Under the pieces are notes generated by a model that made no database searches, had not been told where the DNA came from, and saw only the letters and a program-made list of their open reading frames with translations. Shown here in pieces: positions 62,705-64,000 of a DNA stretch of 64,000 bases (positions within the stretch are counted from its first letter, which is position 1; each line of letters starts with the position of its first letter). The position numbers and the translations under genes are program-made. Source of the DNA: Lacisediminihabitans changchengi (GTDB lineage Bacteria; Actinomycetota; Actinomycetes; Actinomycetales; Microbacteriaceae); NCBI RefSeq assembly GCF_016634425.1, contig NZ_JAEPES010000004.1:36915-100914 (forward strand), read 5' to 3'.

Positions 62705-63880
62705 GTGACCACGTCTGAGCCCATCGCCGTTGAACCCGACACCACGCGCATCCTGTTTTATGGGGCACGCAAGCTCGACGCGAACGGCCAGGTCGACGAC
62801 TTCTGGATGCTCGTGCAGGGCGACAGCATCATGGCGACGGGGGTGGGTCCGCAGCATCCGCGATCCGACCGCACGGTTGACGTGGCCGGGCGCTGGCTGG
62901 TGCCCGGATTCATCGACCTGCACAGCCACGGCGGCGGCGGGCACTCGCACGAGGAGACCGTTGACGACATCGCCGTCGCCCTCGCCACCCATCGCGCCCA
63001 CGGCACCACCCGCTCGGTCCTGAGCCTGGTCGCCAACCCGATGAATCAGCTGATCGCGAGCCTCGGGGTGATCGCCGACCTCGCACACCGTGACCCGCTG
63101 GTGCTCGGTTCCCATCTGGAGGGTCCATTCCTCTCGCGCGATAAGCATGGCGCGCACAACCCCGCCTACCTCCGCGAGCCGTTCACCTACGACGTCGAAG
63201 AACTCATCGGCGCTGCCCGCGGCACCCTGCGGCACATCACCGTCGCTCCCGAACTGCCGAACGCCCTCGAGGCCATCGACGTGTTGGTCGAAAACGAGGT
63301 GACGGTATCCATCGGGCACACCGAGGCGACCTTCGAGCAGACGACGGAGGCGTTCGACCGGGGCGCGCGCATCCTCACTCACGCCTTCAATGCGATGCCG
63401 GGCATCCACCACCGTGCGCCGGGCCCTGTCGTGGCGGCCTTCGACGACGAGCGGGTCACCATCGAGCTGGTGCTCGACGGCGTTCACGTGCATCCCGCGG
63501 TCGCCGCGATGACCTTCGCTGCGGCTCCCGGACGCGTCGCCCTCATCACCGATGCGATGGCAGCGGCCGGCGCCAGCGATGGAGACTACCGCCTGGGCAG
63601 CCTCAACGTCTCGGTGCGCGAGGGCCGTGCTCTGCTCTCCGGCACGTCGACGATCGCCGGCTCGACCCTGACTCAGGATGTCGCGCTCCGCTGTGCGGTC
63701 GAGAGCACCGGCATCCCGGCTCGGGACGCGGTCGCGGCCCTCACTCTCGTGCCGGCCCGGGCTCTCGGCCTGGAACGCCGCCACGGACTGCTCTCCCCCG
63801 GCTTCGCCGCGGACGCCGTGCTACTCGACCACGACTGGCGAGTCGAGTCGGTCTGGGCCGCCGGCGCCCTCATCCTGTAG
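62705..63880 (+). CDS. nagA: N-acetylglucosamine-6-phosphate deacetylase
   Basis: This 391-residue amidohydrolase removes the acetyl group from GlcNAc-6-phosphate. It has 'FIDLHSHGGGGHSHEE', metal-ligand Glu in 'GSHLEGPFLSRDKHGAHN', His in 'VSIGHTEATFEQ', 'ILTHAFNAMPGIHHRAPG' and the catalytic Asp in 'ALITDAMAAAG'. GTG 62705 is chosen. The hairpin at 63915-63960 ends it. No nagB is in the window. Confidence 0.93.
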   Translation: MTTSEPIAVEPDTTRILFYGARKLDANGQVDDFWMLVQGDSIMATGVGPQHPRSDRTVDVAGRWLVPGFIDLHSHGGGGHSHEETVDDIAVALATHRAHGTTRSVLSLVANPMNQLIASLGVIADLAHRDPLVLGSHLEGPFLSRDKHGAHNPAYLREPFTYDVEELIGAARGTLRHITVAPELPNALEAIDVLVENEVTVSIGHTEATFEQTTEAFDRGARILTHAFNAMPGIHHRAPGPVVAAFDDERVTIELVLDGVHVHPAVAAMTFAAAPGRVALITDAMAAAGASDGDYRLGSLNVSVREGRALLSGTSTIAGSTLTQDVALRCAVESTGIPARDAVAALTLVPARALGLERRHGLLSPGFAADAVLLDHDWRVESVWAAGALIL

Positions 63881-63893
63881 AAACTCGCTGGTT

Positions 63894-63930
63894 GAGTAGC
63901 GCCCGAGCGGGCGAGGACGCGTATCGAAAC
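63894..63930. repeat. Dispersed intergenic repeat R1, copy b
   Basis: GAGTAGCGCCCGAG...GACGCGTATCGAAAC, sharing both ends with the copy at 1348-1383. It begins 14 bases after the nagA stop. Confidence 0.65.
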
Positions 63931-63960
63931 CCACCACGCAGCAGGCCGCGATACGCGTCC
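63915..63960. terminator. Hairpin after nagA
   Basis: GGACGCGTATCG (63915-63926) pairs perfectly with CGATACGCGTCC (63949-63960), a 12-bp stem with a 22-base loop, partly formed by repeat R1b. Confidence 0.6.
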
Positions 63961-64000
63961 AGGCGCGGGCGCGCGGGCGCGACTCGCGCCCCCAACACTG

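Overview
The window reads as chromosomal DNA of a high-GC actinobacterium, most likely a member of the Microbacteriaceae. The evidence is the MshD mycothiol synthase, the carD-ispDF-cysS-rlmB block divergent from an LpqE-type lipoprotein (the same neighbourhood as in mycobacteria), SenX3/RegX3, many GTG/TTG starts with 4-nt GTGA/ATGA overlaps, a DUF7882-type small protein, and short dispersed repeats that I associate with this family. The species cannot be named from the sequence.

Layout. 1-9 kb: DUF4032 protein, rRNA methyltransferase, CysRS, IspDF, CarD, LpqE-like lipoprotein, and the phosphate sensor SenX3/RegX3 divergent from PhoU. 9-13 kb: phosphoglycerate mutase, a methyltransferase, YgfZ, nitrobindin and small membrane proteins. 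13-22.6 kb: a phosphate and redox block, glnR-mshD-ppk-mutT1 then pstSCAB. Three arrays of 11-nt GTTCACC-like repeats (PHO boxes) precede phoU/senX3, ppk and pstS, so RegX3 probably controls all three. 22.6-25 kb: a SigK/RskA pair and a conserved protein.

25.0-29.3 kb: a 4.25-kb island in the 3' end of tRNA-Lys(UUU), bounded by perfect 44-bp repeats. It holds an HNH nuclease, an m5C DNA methyltransferase, a decayed tyrosine integrase and an Abi-like protein, and looks like a small fixed defence island. 29.5-33 kb: an ArsR/phosphatase fusion, an arsenate reductase, a Pmp3-like peptide, and a ferric-reductase-like flavocytochrome with an FMN-binding partner.

33-42 kb is signalling-rich: a LOG-family protein, two Ser/Thr kinases, and a divergent c-di-GMP module. 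In that module an RsbQ-type alpha/beta hydrolase is translationally coupled to a PAS-GAF-GGDEF cyclase and faces an EAL phosphodiesterase. I consider this the most interesting system in the window: a hydrolase-type ligand receptor apparently wired to c-di-GMP instead of to the sigma-B phosphatase RsbP.

42-64 kb: MarR regulator and small membrane proteins, a pair of long palindromes, an LLM monooxygenase divergent from a MetY-like sulfhydrylase, a ferritin/VIT1 fusion, galactose genes (galM, DeoR regulator, galT-galK), a one-carbon block (a ZTP riboswitch ahead of glyA-folD, and purU), an NCS1 permease-cysteine hydrolase-GntR operon, an MFS exporter, a YrdB-like protein and nagA.
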